Source: Cliona cf. orientalis (Eukaryota; Porifera; Demospongiae; Clionaida; Clionaidae). Taken from it: 64,000 nucleotides of DNA. Below, piece after piece: positions 52,131-63,774 of this stretch. How positions within the stretch are numbered: position 1 is the stretch's first letter; the number at the start of each line of letters is the position of its first letter. The position numbers were made by a program, and so were the translations under genes. The DNA lies in assembly GCA_963930775.1 (NCBI GenBank), contig OZ005701.1, positions 7,943,669-8,007,668 on the forward strand, in the 5' to 3' direction. The notes beneath the pieces were generated by a model, which did no database searches, had not been told where the DNA came from, and saw nothing but the letters and a program-made list of their open reading frames with translations.

Positions 52131-55100
52131 CACATGGCAGATCTCTCGATGCACAGACTCAGTCTGACTCTCGACAGCTACCTATGCTATGATCTCAGTA
52201 GCTTTTCATCAATTAATAGTGCAGGAAGCGTTCGATTACCTTCTCCTCTACCTCAGGCAGGCTCTATAATGACGGGAGTGTCCAGTGGTGGCCAACAATT
52301 CAACCTATATCTGGAGGACGGCATTCTTAAGCTTGAGCTGATTTCAGGCAGCAGGTCTGTCGAACTAAGTACAAGTCAGGTACTAGATAGCTCCACAAGC
52401 TACCAGGTCAAGTTCGAAATAGGAAGCGATCGAGTCGATCTCATTCTGGAAATAATTTCCGAGAGTGGTGATTTGACGGAAATTGAGAGATCGAATGGAA
52501 TTGTAAGTTTTCCGGTTCCCACTTCTTTCACGACTGTTTGCGTGGGTGGATCGATGCTCGAGATTCCCTACTACACGGGAACACTGGAGAGAGTTATCTA
52601 CAACATACAGCCACTATCCAGTCAGAGCTTCATGCAGCAACACGCCACAGTGGAAACTCCGGTCAATTTAATAAGCGTCAGCGAGGATTCAGACACACCT
52701 CTCACTTTCCGACTCAACCTAGCTGACAACTATCAGAGAATAACGTTTGAAATTCGCGTGGAATTGGCATCAAATGGTCTCGCCGGCACTCCTTTGTCAA
52801 CCAGAGGTAATGAACTCCAGTTCACGGTCTTTAATAATTTCTTTGCGATCATTTCAATTGGTTCCTCCTTCGGACTTTTTGTCATGTGTCCCGATACAGC
52901 AGAGTTGGACAGTCAGTGGCACCGCATAGATATAATACTATCTAGGAATGATGGAATAGCGGACCTGTATGTCACAGTAGATGAAGTACCTTGTGCACCA
53001 CTGACCAACGAGAGTCACATGGAACTTGGACGAATACTTGATTCACTGATAAACTCATCAAACTCAGCTCTGTTTGATTTTGCAGCTACACACACTAGTC
53101 CCTTGAATCCAGAATTTCCTACAACATTTGTAGGCTGTTTGCGGAATATTGAGTTCACAGAGACAGCCAATAGCGAGCCAGTACGCCCAGACCTTGCATC
53201 AGCGATAAGAGCAGAGGAGAGGTTCAGAAGAGGAGAAGAAGAATGTAACTCATGTCGCACGGATAAGACTACAGGTTGCTCGAATGCCGGAGAAGTGTGC
53301 GCAGACTGTGGCTACTTATATCCTGCTCAATGTTTGGATTCATTACAGAGTTGTCCAGGTAGGTACAATTTTTCATAAAAATTTACAATGTATGTAGCTT
53401 GTGTCGAGGGATTATTTAATGCCTTATATCCCAGGCTCGTTAATATTCTTTTAAAGTATACCAAGATTTGAGAGCATGGGGACAAGGCTATAGATGTTCT
53501 TCTCGGACATGATTGAAGTATACGTGGACACGTATAGCCTCACCCATGAAAATGTGTTTTTCAAAGACAAGTGGCAGACAATTATCCTACGAAAATTTCT
53601 TTTTATACCACAACGTCTATGGCACAGCGTTTGATCCTAAAAGTGTCATGCATGCATTCGTACAAGACTAGTATATAGGTTTAATGAGCATTGAAGCTTG
53701 TCTTGCTAGCGTAATATGTAGACTCGAAGGGAGCATACTTGAAATTCATGCACGATCCAAACTGAATTATACAAATGTAGCTCGGCATATGGTCTAGACA
53801 AAACCACCTAGTAGTGTATAATCAGACCTCGTACCTTACTACACTTCATGTTATTATAATATGTAGCCGCCTTATATTATTATAATATTATATTGGGTGG
53901 GATACCATGCAGTCGTGTATCGGAGAATCAAAATCTTCGAGTAGCAATCAAAACGAAGTATACCATTGCTGGCCAACGCCCCCTAAGGCTTGAGATAACT
54001 TAACTTGTGGCAAAACAACTTCATCCCTGTGCTCTTACCGGCATTTTTTAATTAATGTTTTTTTTTAAACATTATATTGAAAACTATGTACACCCTATAC
54101 TGAGGGACTAATAAAGAGCTTGCCATATTTTGTTAATAGGGAGATGTATCTCAGTGTGGCTGTGGGCCCCCAGGTGTCCCGATTAATCACTGGTGTCCTT
54201 CTAAAAGTGTTTCAGTGTAATCATGTTGACCCAAAAGTGCTTTTTCTGATTGGTCACCCTGACTCTACAAAGTTTACAAATTAGTGGCATTCCACAGGGT
54301 ATATATTATAAATTGTTGAGCATGCCGGTGTGTAGAATTGACCACAAAGCACATGTATACACATGCCCCTTAAACATTCCTGAACCAATGTTTTTCTCAC
54401 AACTCGAGCTATTATACAATGCATGTCGACGTGTGTTTTGCATAACTGGTCAAACCTACTTAACTACACATGTTCAGCTGTTTGCATAGCACCTTATATC
54501 CATAGAAATAATGGCCGCAATATTTTAAGCATGTTAGAAATGAGCGTGGGTTCCCTGTGAATGCCGTACCATGGACACACTCCATTTACTTAATCTTCCC
54601 CCCTCCCCTCCTACTCGTACATTCAAACTCCAATTATCATATCAGAGTTTAGTATATTGATAGCTAAGATGGCACTTGGTTACCATGGCTACTAGATAGT
54701 CTAGCTATCATACGAACAAACTTTCTACAATCTCTGATGGACACTTAATATTAATTTTGGTACTTAATTGAAGTACATGAGTAAGATATTAAATACTATA
54801 ATATTGGTATGTATGTGGCATAAAATAATTATATGCATTAATTAGAGTCCATATCATTGTAGGATACACTACCACATACAGTGGACCATGTGTTCAGAGC
54901 TACACTGCTGTATCATATTATGTTTTAAGAGCACAATGTGACGCTACATTTGTGTTCTCTACTTAAAAGCCTCGAGCATTGGTACACATAACAGTGTCAC
55001 ACAATAGCGATCGCTTAGCTGGTGATCTAAACCCTATAATAGATAGTACCACTGGCTTTCCCCGTGCCCCATACTTGTACTTTGCACTGAAGCTAACCGC

Positions 55101-56663
55101 TAGAATTTTCAGACAGATTTCATCTAGCTCTAGTGTTATACACTCCCCGTATAGCTCCTATATAGGGTGAAGGGAAAATAATATATTAAGTGTGTTTGCA
55201 TCTAATGGGCTCTGTTGACAGATGATTACATTCCACAACTTGGGGCCATTGCCAAGTGAGTCCATGTGCGCTACAAAAGTTGTCCATTTAAATATCTCTA
55301 ATTGCACAAACTTACATCAACAAGCATTCCTTAACCAAGTTAGCACACCTTATAATATATGGCACATCTACACTATAGCCATACTTCACATTATGTAGCA
55401 GGCATAGCATACTGTGGTATACATACATGTATATATAGAATATTATTATGACGTGCATAAGCCTGTACATGTACATGTGCATGTACATGTAGCTATGGAT
55501 CACCAAGTTGAAATATTACCGTAGGTATATCTGTAAAAGCCATCTATAAGCATGGATAAAGTGGTGGTGGATTGCTAAGCTGTATAGTGGGAATGTACAG
55601 TAGTACAATACTATGAGACTATGCAAGCTGGAGATGATTAAGCTTTAGTGGGCATGTGCATGCCATGAATTTACCACAAATGGGAGTGGGCCATTGTGCG
55701 ACACTGGCAGCATGCTGCACAGTGCTGCAGCAGTAAAGGGATGTCATACAATGGGCCGAGGCTACGTACCAGCTGTGCTAGTGTGGTGGGGTGGATGCGA
55801 GGTAATGGGCCCCTAGGGACACAAATGAATACAATCTCGGCCCCGTGAATGCGTTTATCCACTCCCTGCCTCATCCCACCCAGAGTAACCTTTTAACCAC
55901 ACACACACACACACACTGCAGCTAAGGGGTATTATACCATGCACCACCACATGCCACATCACACGCCTCATGCGCACTCACAATGGATTACTGTAAACAA
56001 GGTCTTTGTTTTCCACTGAGAATAATAATTATTTTTTGCACAATGATTTGTTTTAGTTGGGATTGTTATAATATTATTATACTACTCTTAGTGTGTAATA
56101 AAGTTTGGTATAATAAAATTAAATTATTATTGTTATTACAGTACATTAAATGAATATTAGCTTATGATTATCCTCGCTCTCTCTCCTCCCTCCCCTCCCC
56201 TCCCTCTCTCTCTTTCTCCCTCTCCCCCCCTTTCTCTCTCAACACAGATGAATCCCGTACAACTCCAACCACAATCCCCTCCACCTCCGTGGAAACCACA
56301 ACACCAACAATGATAACTGGAACCACGGACGATTCAACTTCTCCAACGAATCCACCTCCCATTCCCGGAACCCCCGTAGCTAGAACCCAGCTTGGACTCT
56401 ACATAGGCATTGGAATTGGTGGAGCCGCAGCTATTATCCTTGCAGTTATCATAGTTGTATTTCTGCTCTGTTTCTGTGTCAGAGTGAGAGCCGGTGGCCA
56501 GGGATTTTACCGGACGGAGGAAAGCAACGGAAAGGCCCTGACGATGCTGCACTACAGTGCGTCGCTACGGCAGATAGCCTCGGAACAAGTAACGATGGCC
56601 GAAACGAATGGGGTTTCACCCATGCATGCGGATGGGTTAAGAGCAAAAGAGTTCTATATGTAA
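45947..56663 (+). CDS. Neurexin-like single-pass protein (LamG-EGF-LamG-LamG-TM)
   Basis: Exons 45947-46781, 52141-53358, 56248-56663, all joined in phase 1, giving 822 aa. The start at 45947 has A at -3 and precedes a signal peptide (about 18-39, PTLLGILTATLVTLLIQS); an in-frame ATG at 45866 is less likely. LamG 1 is about 47-235 (IYIGGLP, FSGCIVDV). The EGF module is 237-276 (Cys 237, 243, 248, 254, 264, 266, 276). Two further LamG-like domains span about 280-640 (VCVGGSMLE, VGCLRNIEF), then a Cys-rich patch, a Thr/Pro stalk (685-730), a transmembrane helix (about 735-762) and a 60-residue tail. The tail has VRVRAGGQGFYRTEES, resembling neurexin's 4.1-binding YKYRNRDEGSYQVDE, and ends KEFYM like neurexin EYYV. 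Neurexins are synaptic adhesion receptors; the role here is unknown. Contactin-associated proteins are an alternative relative. Confidence 0.85.
47618..47772 (+). repeat. CT-rich microsatellite tract
   Basis: Interrupted CT/CCT/TTCT repeats with a poly-C core at about 47686-47696. Open frames in it are compositional. Confidence 0.9.
48672..48718 (+). other. Conserved nested-hairpin repeat motif (hammerhead-core-like), copy 2
   Basis: CTTTTGCC pairs with GGCAAG around CTGAGGATGACTAGAGCATG and TAGTCGAAACATT; the inner stem is GACTA/TAGTC. CTGAGGA fits the hammerhead CUGANGA box and GAAA the second conserved box, although an extra U precedes the inner stem. An inverted, diverged copy lies at 4412-4458, and homology extends to CCGCAGAGAATCTTC. 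Confidence 0.45.
53359..56247. other. Intron 2 of the neurexin-like gene
   Basis: No gene recognised. Contains TACATGTA-rich palindromic sequence at about 55466-55492, (CA)n at 55898-55917, and a CT-rich polypyrimidine tract 56174-56242 before the acceptor AACACAG. Confidence 0.55.
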
Positions 56664-57280
56664 CGACACTCATTTACGTTCGTATGTATGTATGTATGTA
56701 TGTATGTATGTATGTATGTATGTATGTGTGTGTGTGTCCGTATGTATATTATGTAGGTGAAAAGCAATCTTTATTGAAATTGTAATATTATTATTAGAGG
56801 CTATTATTTATTTTTATTGACAGCAGTCAGCCAATATACTATCTTTTCTCACTCTACGAAAAAGCTGAATGTACAGATGACTGACCATTACTTTGAAATT
56901 TTTGTGGCTGAGCATAATTTTTTGAATTTTGATTAGAGTTCTTAAACCACCCCCCTTCTCTCTCGTTTTTTTCTTTCTCTCCCTCTCTCTTGTTCCTCCT
57001 CTCTCTTTCCTTCCCCTTTCATCACCTTTCTTCACAGATTTGTACTCCAAAAAAATTATATATTATAGCAATGTTAATTATCACCCCCTCCATTCCACAG
57101 TCTAAAAATAGGAATGGAACATTACGTCGTATTTCATCGTTCTTTTTTTATCCTCACAAACAACCATACCATAACAGAAATATGTACACGATGTCACATG
57201 AAGTCATATGATGTCACACACAAAAAATAATTATTGAAACAAACCGTTCACACAATAAAATTTAATAACTAAATTACATA
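56664..57280. other. Convergent 3' spacer between the neurexin-like gene and DCLRE1B
   Basis: Includes the (TATG)n run at 56683-56727 directly after the stop codon, a CT-rich stretch near 56955-57035 and no recognised gene. Both 3' untranslated regions must lie here. Confidence 0.6.
56683..56737 (+). repeat. (TATG)n then (TG)n microsatellite
   Basis: About eleven TATG units followed by TG repeats, starting about 20 bp after the stop codon of the neurexin-like gene, so probably transcribed in its 3' untranslated region. Confidence 0.95.
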
Positions 57281-60200
57281 TCAATTTGTGGCCGACTTGT
57301 CAAAATTAGTGTCAATTTTGCTTGTCCGTGACCTACAGTTGGATATATCTACATGCTCATTGGTGTGTTCATGGTCTTCACAAGTGCGTGGTAATGGCAG
57401 TGTCTTTTGACAAATAGACTGCTGATGGCATGTTGCTCTGTCTATAGCATCATGAATGACCTGTATTGAAGAGTTAGTGTGTTCGACATTGTGTGGATTA
57501 TGAGGGCCTTGTAATTAATTGCCTTAAGAGCTCTGTTATGTAGCACTTAATTTGGCAATAATGACAAACCATGTGCCATAATACTGACCGACTAGATTAT
57601 AAGTGCATACATGTAGCTGTACTTTTTTGCATTATGGGGATTCTTTGTATGTACACAAGTGAGCAAGTGGTTGAAGGGGGGTGGGATACTGAACCCCCCT
57701 ACCTACGAACCCCTACCTATGTATGTACATGTACCACACCAATATTTCACAAGGAAATGCCCCCCCTCCAAATAAAGGAAAACTCGTGAATATATATCAT
57801 ACTACATGAAAGCATAGCAAGCGGCACATTTTGGCTTCTCAAAACAAGTCTACATAACCACAGAGATCACCATAGCAACAGTCCCCTATACTAATGTAAT
57901 AATATTATGTACTGTGTCAATGTGTAAGTGTGTGTGTGTACGTGTACATATGTACATGTACATGTATGTAAGTGTATGCATGGCCTTGTACATGCATATG
58001 CACATGTACATGTACATGTGAGATAGTGCATGCGTACCTGGGAGATTTCTGGTGAACTCAGGTCCAATTTAGATAGCCTCCCGAACAGTCCACTCCTGTT
58101 AAGACCGATGACAGTGGAGCGACATTGTCGGCACATAGGCACACGCAGTGTCTCACTGTAGCCACACACACAGGCTCCATTGCCAGCAACACCTGCGTCC
58201 ACCAGTCCTCGTGAATATCTGTCACGTCCATGATTATCGTAACTTATGCTAAAATTATTCCCTGGTTCACTCGTACTCAGTCTGCTTGATGGCCGTAGAA
58301 ATGCTGGAAGAACACGTTTTGATTTACACGAAGCCACAGCAGGCGTTGCTGTTGTCGATGATGTCGTGGTCTGAGCTTCACCTTCATCTCCTACCTTGCC
58401 CATACTTAGTTTAAGTCTCTTGGACGAGGGTGCCTGGAGAAAACTGCTGAGTGAGCAGTTATTGCCGGCAGAACTAGAGGTCTGAGAAGACGAGGGTGTA
58501 TTGAAGGGATCGTTTAGAAAGGTTAGGGACGGTAGCAGCAGTTTTCTCTTTACACCACTACCATCTTTGCCATCTTGAATAACTCTCTGTGAGGGTTCCC
58601 TTCCATAGAGCGCATCGGTCATCTTTGGGCTTCCGAGTTTGGGGAGGGAGGGCAGGATATTTTCCGCCGAGTCAGCATTCCTCACACTGCTCCCTTGACC
58701 CTTACGGTGGTCACTACTACCCTCAGCAAAGGCAGCTGTGGACTGTTCAGTACTTTGATGAAGAAAGTCGCTCAAATTTTGAAAATTTCCAGACTGAGGG
58801 GTGGATACGGTCGGTATAAATGTAGGGGACTTGGGAGATGGTGACTGACTATCTACTGAGTGAGTGAGATCGATAACCTCAGTGTTAGTTGCTCGAGCTT
58901 CAGCCACGTTCAAGTCTTCGGATTCTAGAGACTCAACTCTAGCAATAGGACTAGGACTGGTACTGGGGATGGTATCACTTTCTTTAGCAATTTGGTCATC
59001 TTGGCCACTTCTTTTTAATTTTACTGCGTCCACAGGCATCAGTCTAGCACAGGAAGTGGGACTGTCGGGGGACGTATCACTATCACTATCATCATCACAA
59101 TATTCCCCCCTACTTTCATCGATACTTTCTTCAATGCTCTCACACTCATGTGAATGTGCACGAGTAACGTTTTCTTGATGATTTTCACTCGATTCTGCAA
59201 GTTTGGACTCATAAGAAGTCTCACCTTTCTCTTCAGTATCTTCCGAATCAGTTGCTTTCTGGTAAGCCTCACTCTCCATTATCACTGGTTCATCCCCACT
59301 CCCAGTCTTCTTATTTCTTCCCAGCTTCAGTAACTCTAGAGGCACCACCCTAGCACAAGTAACAGACTCTTCTAGGGAAAGCGAGATAGCGGTCAATCTT
59401 GTACTTTCAGTGAAGTATTTTGATCGCACAGTAGCTGCAGCATTAGAGTTATCCACTGGCTTAGTGAAAACGTTGAGTTTGGTCTGTACAAATGTAGGCT
59501 CAGTCGTTGAAACGGCACTACTCTTTGAGTCTCCATTCTGGTGCTGAGTAAGAGAGAGAAAAGAGCTGCTCATTGCAGGCTCGACCTCTAATAAAGGGGG
59601 TAGATCTAATGGCAGTTTACCGCTGCTCAAGCTCTGGAGTGAGTTCTCTAACCGACCTGGGGGGACACTTTGATGTTCATCATCAGCTGAATTTGTTAAA
59701 TCAACAAACTGAACGATCTTAGAAGATGCACCCGATCTACATGTAACTACACCACTCCCACTGTTTGAGTCCTGTGTGGTGTGATTTGAGATCTTGAGCT
59801 GGGAATCATTTTGATCACTGGAGTCTGAGATTTCTAAACTTTCTTCGGGTGATTTGGATTTTATGGGAGACACAAAACGAACACCCATTGACCGATTTCG
59901 AAGTTGAACCGCCTTAGTCGAGCTACTGCCACTGGAATAGGAATGGGATCTTCGGATTGTTATTGGAGTGGGAATGGGACCGGAGAGAGGAGAGAGATAG
60001 CTAATCTGCGAATTGTTAGCAGCTAGATCTTCTGCACCAGTCGGCATACGATACTCTGGCTGTACACAAATAATAATATGGCCACATTGTACTTGCAATG
60101 ATTCAATGACTAATCACACAAACATTTTCAAAATTCAAAGATGATCTTGCAATTAGATATGTACAGTAACATCACACAATACATTGTCATGTAATTACAT

Positions 60201-62871
60201 ACATACTTATTTCAGTAATAATAATATTAATTATACATACATGTATAGAAGGTACGCTACAAAACAGTGATAATTACATGTACATGCATGTACATGTACA
60301 CTGTCATACACTTGGTAAACATACATGTAACTTACTGGCTGCGATGGGTCGAGGTATTCATCAAAGACAGACATGTCCCCCCTCACTGCACTGATGCAGC
60401 TGCGGTCCCCAGAGAAGCTCTTAACGATCGGTTTAACAGAGTGCGGTCGAATCACCTTGACAAACCTCTTCAGCTCTTCAAAGGAGCTGTGGTCAGAGTA
60501 AGCAACAACCTGTTGGAGAGGTTTATCATCTACATGATCATTTCCATACTGCTGATATCCTCTCCGTAATTACATGTAATTTTAACAATGCCCCCTCCCT
60601 CCCCCGGCCCCCCAAAGGGAATACTTAGGCATTGAATGATTAATCACACACAACCAACATTTTCAAAACTCAAAGATGATTTGGAAATTAGATATGTACA
60701 GTAATATCACTTCGCATTTCAGATTCCAGAAGGGAATACCGTATAGCCGGAAAATTTGGCGGTTTGGCGATCGATGTTACAACCGCCAAATTAAAGTCCG
60801 CCAAAATTTCCTACTCGCATATATACGTATGGCGATCCTGTACCGAACCGCCAAATATAAATTTGCTAATATTCTTGCAATAGCGATTTTGGGCTCAACC
60901 GCCAAATTTAATTCCCGCCAATATTTCCGGCTATACGGTACTTAGGCAAGGTACAATTGAACTCTGTCATTTCAATGTATGCCATGGGTTCCCCCTAAGG
61001 GCACCTAATAAAATTCAGGATTCTACAATGGAGATATGCTATTCCATACTACATATGTACATTAATTCACCACAACTCCTGGTGGTTGAGGTAAGGCACC
61101 ACGCCCACTGTAGAGACAGGTGGGGAGCACGGCAAGAACATCCTCCGATGACATCTCAGCTAATCTGTGTACACAAATGAATTCAGAATACAACTCATTA
61201 ATCTTCAGTACTGGTAAGTGTACATAAGCTTTAAAATATACAGTGGAATCTGGCTAAAATGGTCACCTATGGGCCGCAAATTATTGGCTGAAATACAGAG
61301 GTCAGGCTCACCTATTTTTCGCCACCAAGTAGAAGGGATGAACTTGAAAGAAGCTTCCAATCATATCAGTCGTGAAGACATCAGGCAACTCGAGTAGCTT
61401 TAGCGTAGCCATCCTCTCGCTGGACACGCCCACCCACTGGCGAAGGGAGGTAGCCAGCTGCACCAGGAGCTCCTCTTTGCCGAGGGTGTGGAGACCAATA
61501 ACGACAGTCTTGCACTGCTCGCTCTTCTCTCTGATCAGAGAAATTAGACTACCAGTGGCCTCTTCCTATAGAATACATACCATACTAAATCTAATACTAC
61601 GTATGGAAAAAAAAATTTCAATTTTGAAAAAAGGGCACTTTTCTGGTAAGGATTGTCAATCGCTCCATATATACATTGTATATATGTTATGAGAATTTCT
61701 AAAATGCTAATTTCTTATGCTAAATTGGATCATACGGTGTATTTGATTAACTACAGTTCACAAAAGTATATTCCAGAGGCTCATTGCGATTATACCTACT
61801 AAGATGCAGGCGAAAAAATTTGGCTACACAGTAATTTTATCCTAAATCTTACTCTTGTAGGGAAGTTGCATGAAGGGTCACAGTACGTGTTGTCGAGGTA
61901 GAGAATATCGATGCTCCTAGAGCTGTTGAGGAGTGGGTTGTCCAGCATACTGGGACTGAACCTGAATCAGAGGTTAAAATAATAATTATTACAGGTTATC
62001 AATAATTATTAGTACTATTCACTAGGGCCTCTTTAGAAATTCTAGGGAGGATAAAAATGACCTCAGAGACGGGAAATCCATATGAATCAGAGATTAAAAA
62101 TAATAATTATAGGTTATCAATAATAATTATTAGTACTATTCACTAGGGCCTCTTTAGAAATTCTAGGGAAGAAAAAAAAAATTAACCTCAGAGACGGGAA
62201 ATCCATATGCTCCCCATCCTCCAAATAGATCCCGGCTAAAAATTAACGTACGTACACACCAAATAAATTTATGTATAGCTATTAAAATTTCCACTTTATA
62301 GTCCCATAATTTTAATACCTGAAGTCTCCAGTATAGAGTATTCTTCCAAAGTATCCCTCAAACAGGAACATGGCCGATCCTGGGCAGTGATTGGCATCGA
62401 TGGTCGTCACGGTGATGGTCACATGACTTCCGCAGCGATCCACATGTAACATCCTGGACTCCCCAACCTCAAGCTCTACCTAGACATGATGTAACGTGCA
62501 TGCTCGCATGAATTTAAAAAAAAGTACCTTCTTGGCCACTGTTCAATGGCAATGTTTAGCCAACATGCTGCATACCAGTAGAAGACTTACGACAAGTTTT
62601 GGATCGACTTTAAACTTCCTGATAAGCAGTTTGCCAGTGACTGCAGTGCAGTGGATGGGACACGGCCAGGAGGCATTCAGTCCAGAGGTGTGGTCTGGGA
62701 AGAGTTGAGAAGTGACACCAAGTACATCGAAGAACATCTTTGCTATACCATTTAATATTGAGATCTACCTGCATGCATATGGGTGAGAAAGAAGAGACAT
62801 CTCGGGGGAACCTTTCCCAAATTCCAGTAATCCACCACTATAGGGGTTCTGGGGATGCGCTGTCCGTTCAT
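57281..62871 (-). CDS. DCLRE1B: 5' exonuclease Apollo / SNM1B (DCLRE1B) with long C-terminal extension
   Basis: Nuclear metallo-beta-lactamase/beta-CASP 5' exonuclease for telomere ends and interstrand crosslink repair. Exons (minus): 62769-62871, 62591-62694, 62319-62479, 61853-61961, 61312-61565, 61071-61164, 60336-60509, 58038-60059, 57281-57460; phases agree, 1066 aa. [16 protein letters not shown] matches human MNGVLIPHTPIAVDFW. Metal ligands: HMHADH (31-36, split by intron 1), DANHCPGS with H100, and YTGDFR with D121. Beta-CASP motifs: YLDNTYCD and AYSDHSS (H282). From about 334 a 674-codon exon encodes Ser/acidic-rich, probably disordered sequence (human Apollo is only 532 aa). Near the end lies C-x-C-x10-C-x2-C (C963, C965, C976, C979), perhaps zinc-binding. 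The human TRF2-binding YLTP motif is not seen. Divergent from the last gene. Confidence 0.93.
57925..58022. repeat. TG and TACATG palindromic repeats
   Basis: GTGTGTGTGT followed by several overlapping TACATGTACATG units, which are self-complementary. Lies in the last intron of DCLRE1B. Similar clusters occur at about 34710, 39170, 55466 and 60277. Confidence 0.75.
60101..60712. repeat. Direct duplication of an ~80-bp intronic segment
   Basis: The segment at about 60101-60176 (CAATGACTAATCACAC, AACATTTTCAAAATTCAAAG, AGATATGTACAGTAACATCA) recurs at about 60633-60712 with small changes. The copies lie in introns 7 and 6 of DCLRE1B on either side of exon 7. Confidence 0.8.
60737..60940. mobile_element. 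TA-flanked MITE with TACCGTATAGCCGGAAA ends
   Basis: Begins TACCGTATAGCCGGAAAATT and ends with the near-reverse complement AATATTTCCGGCTATACGGTA. The interior repeats CCGCCAAAT in both orientations. Just upstream at 60617-60637 the local sequence AAGGGAATACTTAGGC is present uninterrupted, while here it is split as AAGGGAATA...TACTTAGGC, so an empty copy of the target lies 110 bp away. TA duplication suggests a Tc1/mariner-type non-autonomous element. Lies in DCLRE1B intron 6. Confidence 0.88.
61964..62207. repeat. Tandem duplication of a ~120-bp intronic unit
   Basis: Unit 1 at 61964-62083 and unit 2 at 62084-62207, both starting GAATCAGAGRTTAAAA and ending GACGGGAAATCCATATG, with only a few differences. 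It starts at the last bases of intron 3 of DCLRE1B next to exon 4. Confidence 0.9.
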
Positions 62872-63774
62872 CTCTGACCGTCTCTTGCTGTTCCCGCCAT
62901 TGGTGGTTGGTGTGTGTTATTTAGAAATATAATGGAGCGCGCCGCGCCGCTTAGCTCAAACATTATCAACTACGTAATCAAAATTAAATTTCGTTTGCAA
63001 TTTTGCGCGCGCATGCGCGCGCGTGCGTTGGCGTTGTTACTAAATCTAGCAACATTACATCACGTCCGTTACTATTTGTAGCGACCGGGTATTGCACAAC
63101 GGGAACTGCTTTTGGTGAAATAGGCCAGTCCAGAGCGAGAGGAGGTCATTCATCCTTTCACCGATCGTTCGTTGGGTGTCTTCGAGTCAGCAAATTTTTG
63201 CGGCCTTCTCTTCTGCTGCAGAGAACTAAGCTCTCTCCCAGGAAATTAACCTCGAACTACAGGGGTCTACCCCCCTTTCTTGCCAATTTATAGTCCCCAG
63301 TGTACCAAAGGGTACACTTCTCATCTTATACGAGCTACTAAACTACCCCTCTCCCCTCTGTACAGGGGCCCCGCTGCAAATACTTTGTATTTTTTTTTGC
63401 CTACCGCACAGCTTTTTTTGAGTGTGCAGTAGGCCGGAACTTTAATATCTGAAGCAAGTCTTCAAACTAAAAAAGGAACTACTTTTACACCAGTTGAAAC
63501 CACCCAGTGGTTACTGGTCAAGCTTTTGTGAACTTTCCGATTCATCCATATTCTCAGTATTTCGCTTTCGAAGCAAAACGCTTCATCTGAAGTAAACTTG
63601 CTACAAACTAGCGACTCTACAGTAGTTCGTAATATAAGTAGGGTAGGCGAAATCTCGTCCCAGAGTACTTCACCAAGTATCATCATTTCTTCTCAACTTG
63701 AAACCGATTCTTCTTTCAATTCAATATGTCAAGTATCGTCAGAAAAGCAGTGTCAGCCGCCGCACATATGGCCA
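62872..63774. promoter_or_regulatory. Divergent promoter between DCLRE1B and the last gene
   Basis: A CpG-rich core at about 62930-63035 (GAGCGCGCCGCGCCGCTTAG, GCGCGCGCATGCGCGCGCGT) contains the NRF-1-type GCGCATGCGC at 63009-63018. A roughly 700-bp right portion probably holds the leader of the downstream gene. No other gene is evident; an open frame at 63003-63293 looks like chance. Confidence 0.55.
63009..63018. promoter_or_regulatory. NRF-1-type palindrome
   Basis: GCGCATGCGC inside a longer alternating GC run. The same core as in the SNX/neurexin-like promoter at 45178-45187. Confidence 0.55.

Larger units (their letters stand above)
46782..52140. other. Intron 1 of the neurexin-like gene
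   Basis: 5.4 kb with no convincing gene. Contains CT tract 47618-47772, (CA)n at 49503-49520, GA tracts 49905-50000, the hairpin repeat at 48672-48718, and a CT/CA tract (52072-52132) leading to the acceptor CACATGGCAG. A 137-codon open frame at 47883-48296 and a small minus frame at about 50366-50575 show no recognisable similarity. Confidence 0.55.

Noticed and set aside
63003-63293. 96-codon plus frame in the DCLRE1B/last-gene promoter
   Set aside because: Starts within the GC-rich promoter core, with no motif and probable untranslated or promoter sequence.
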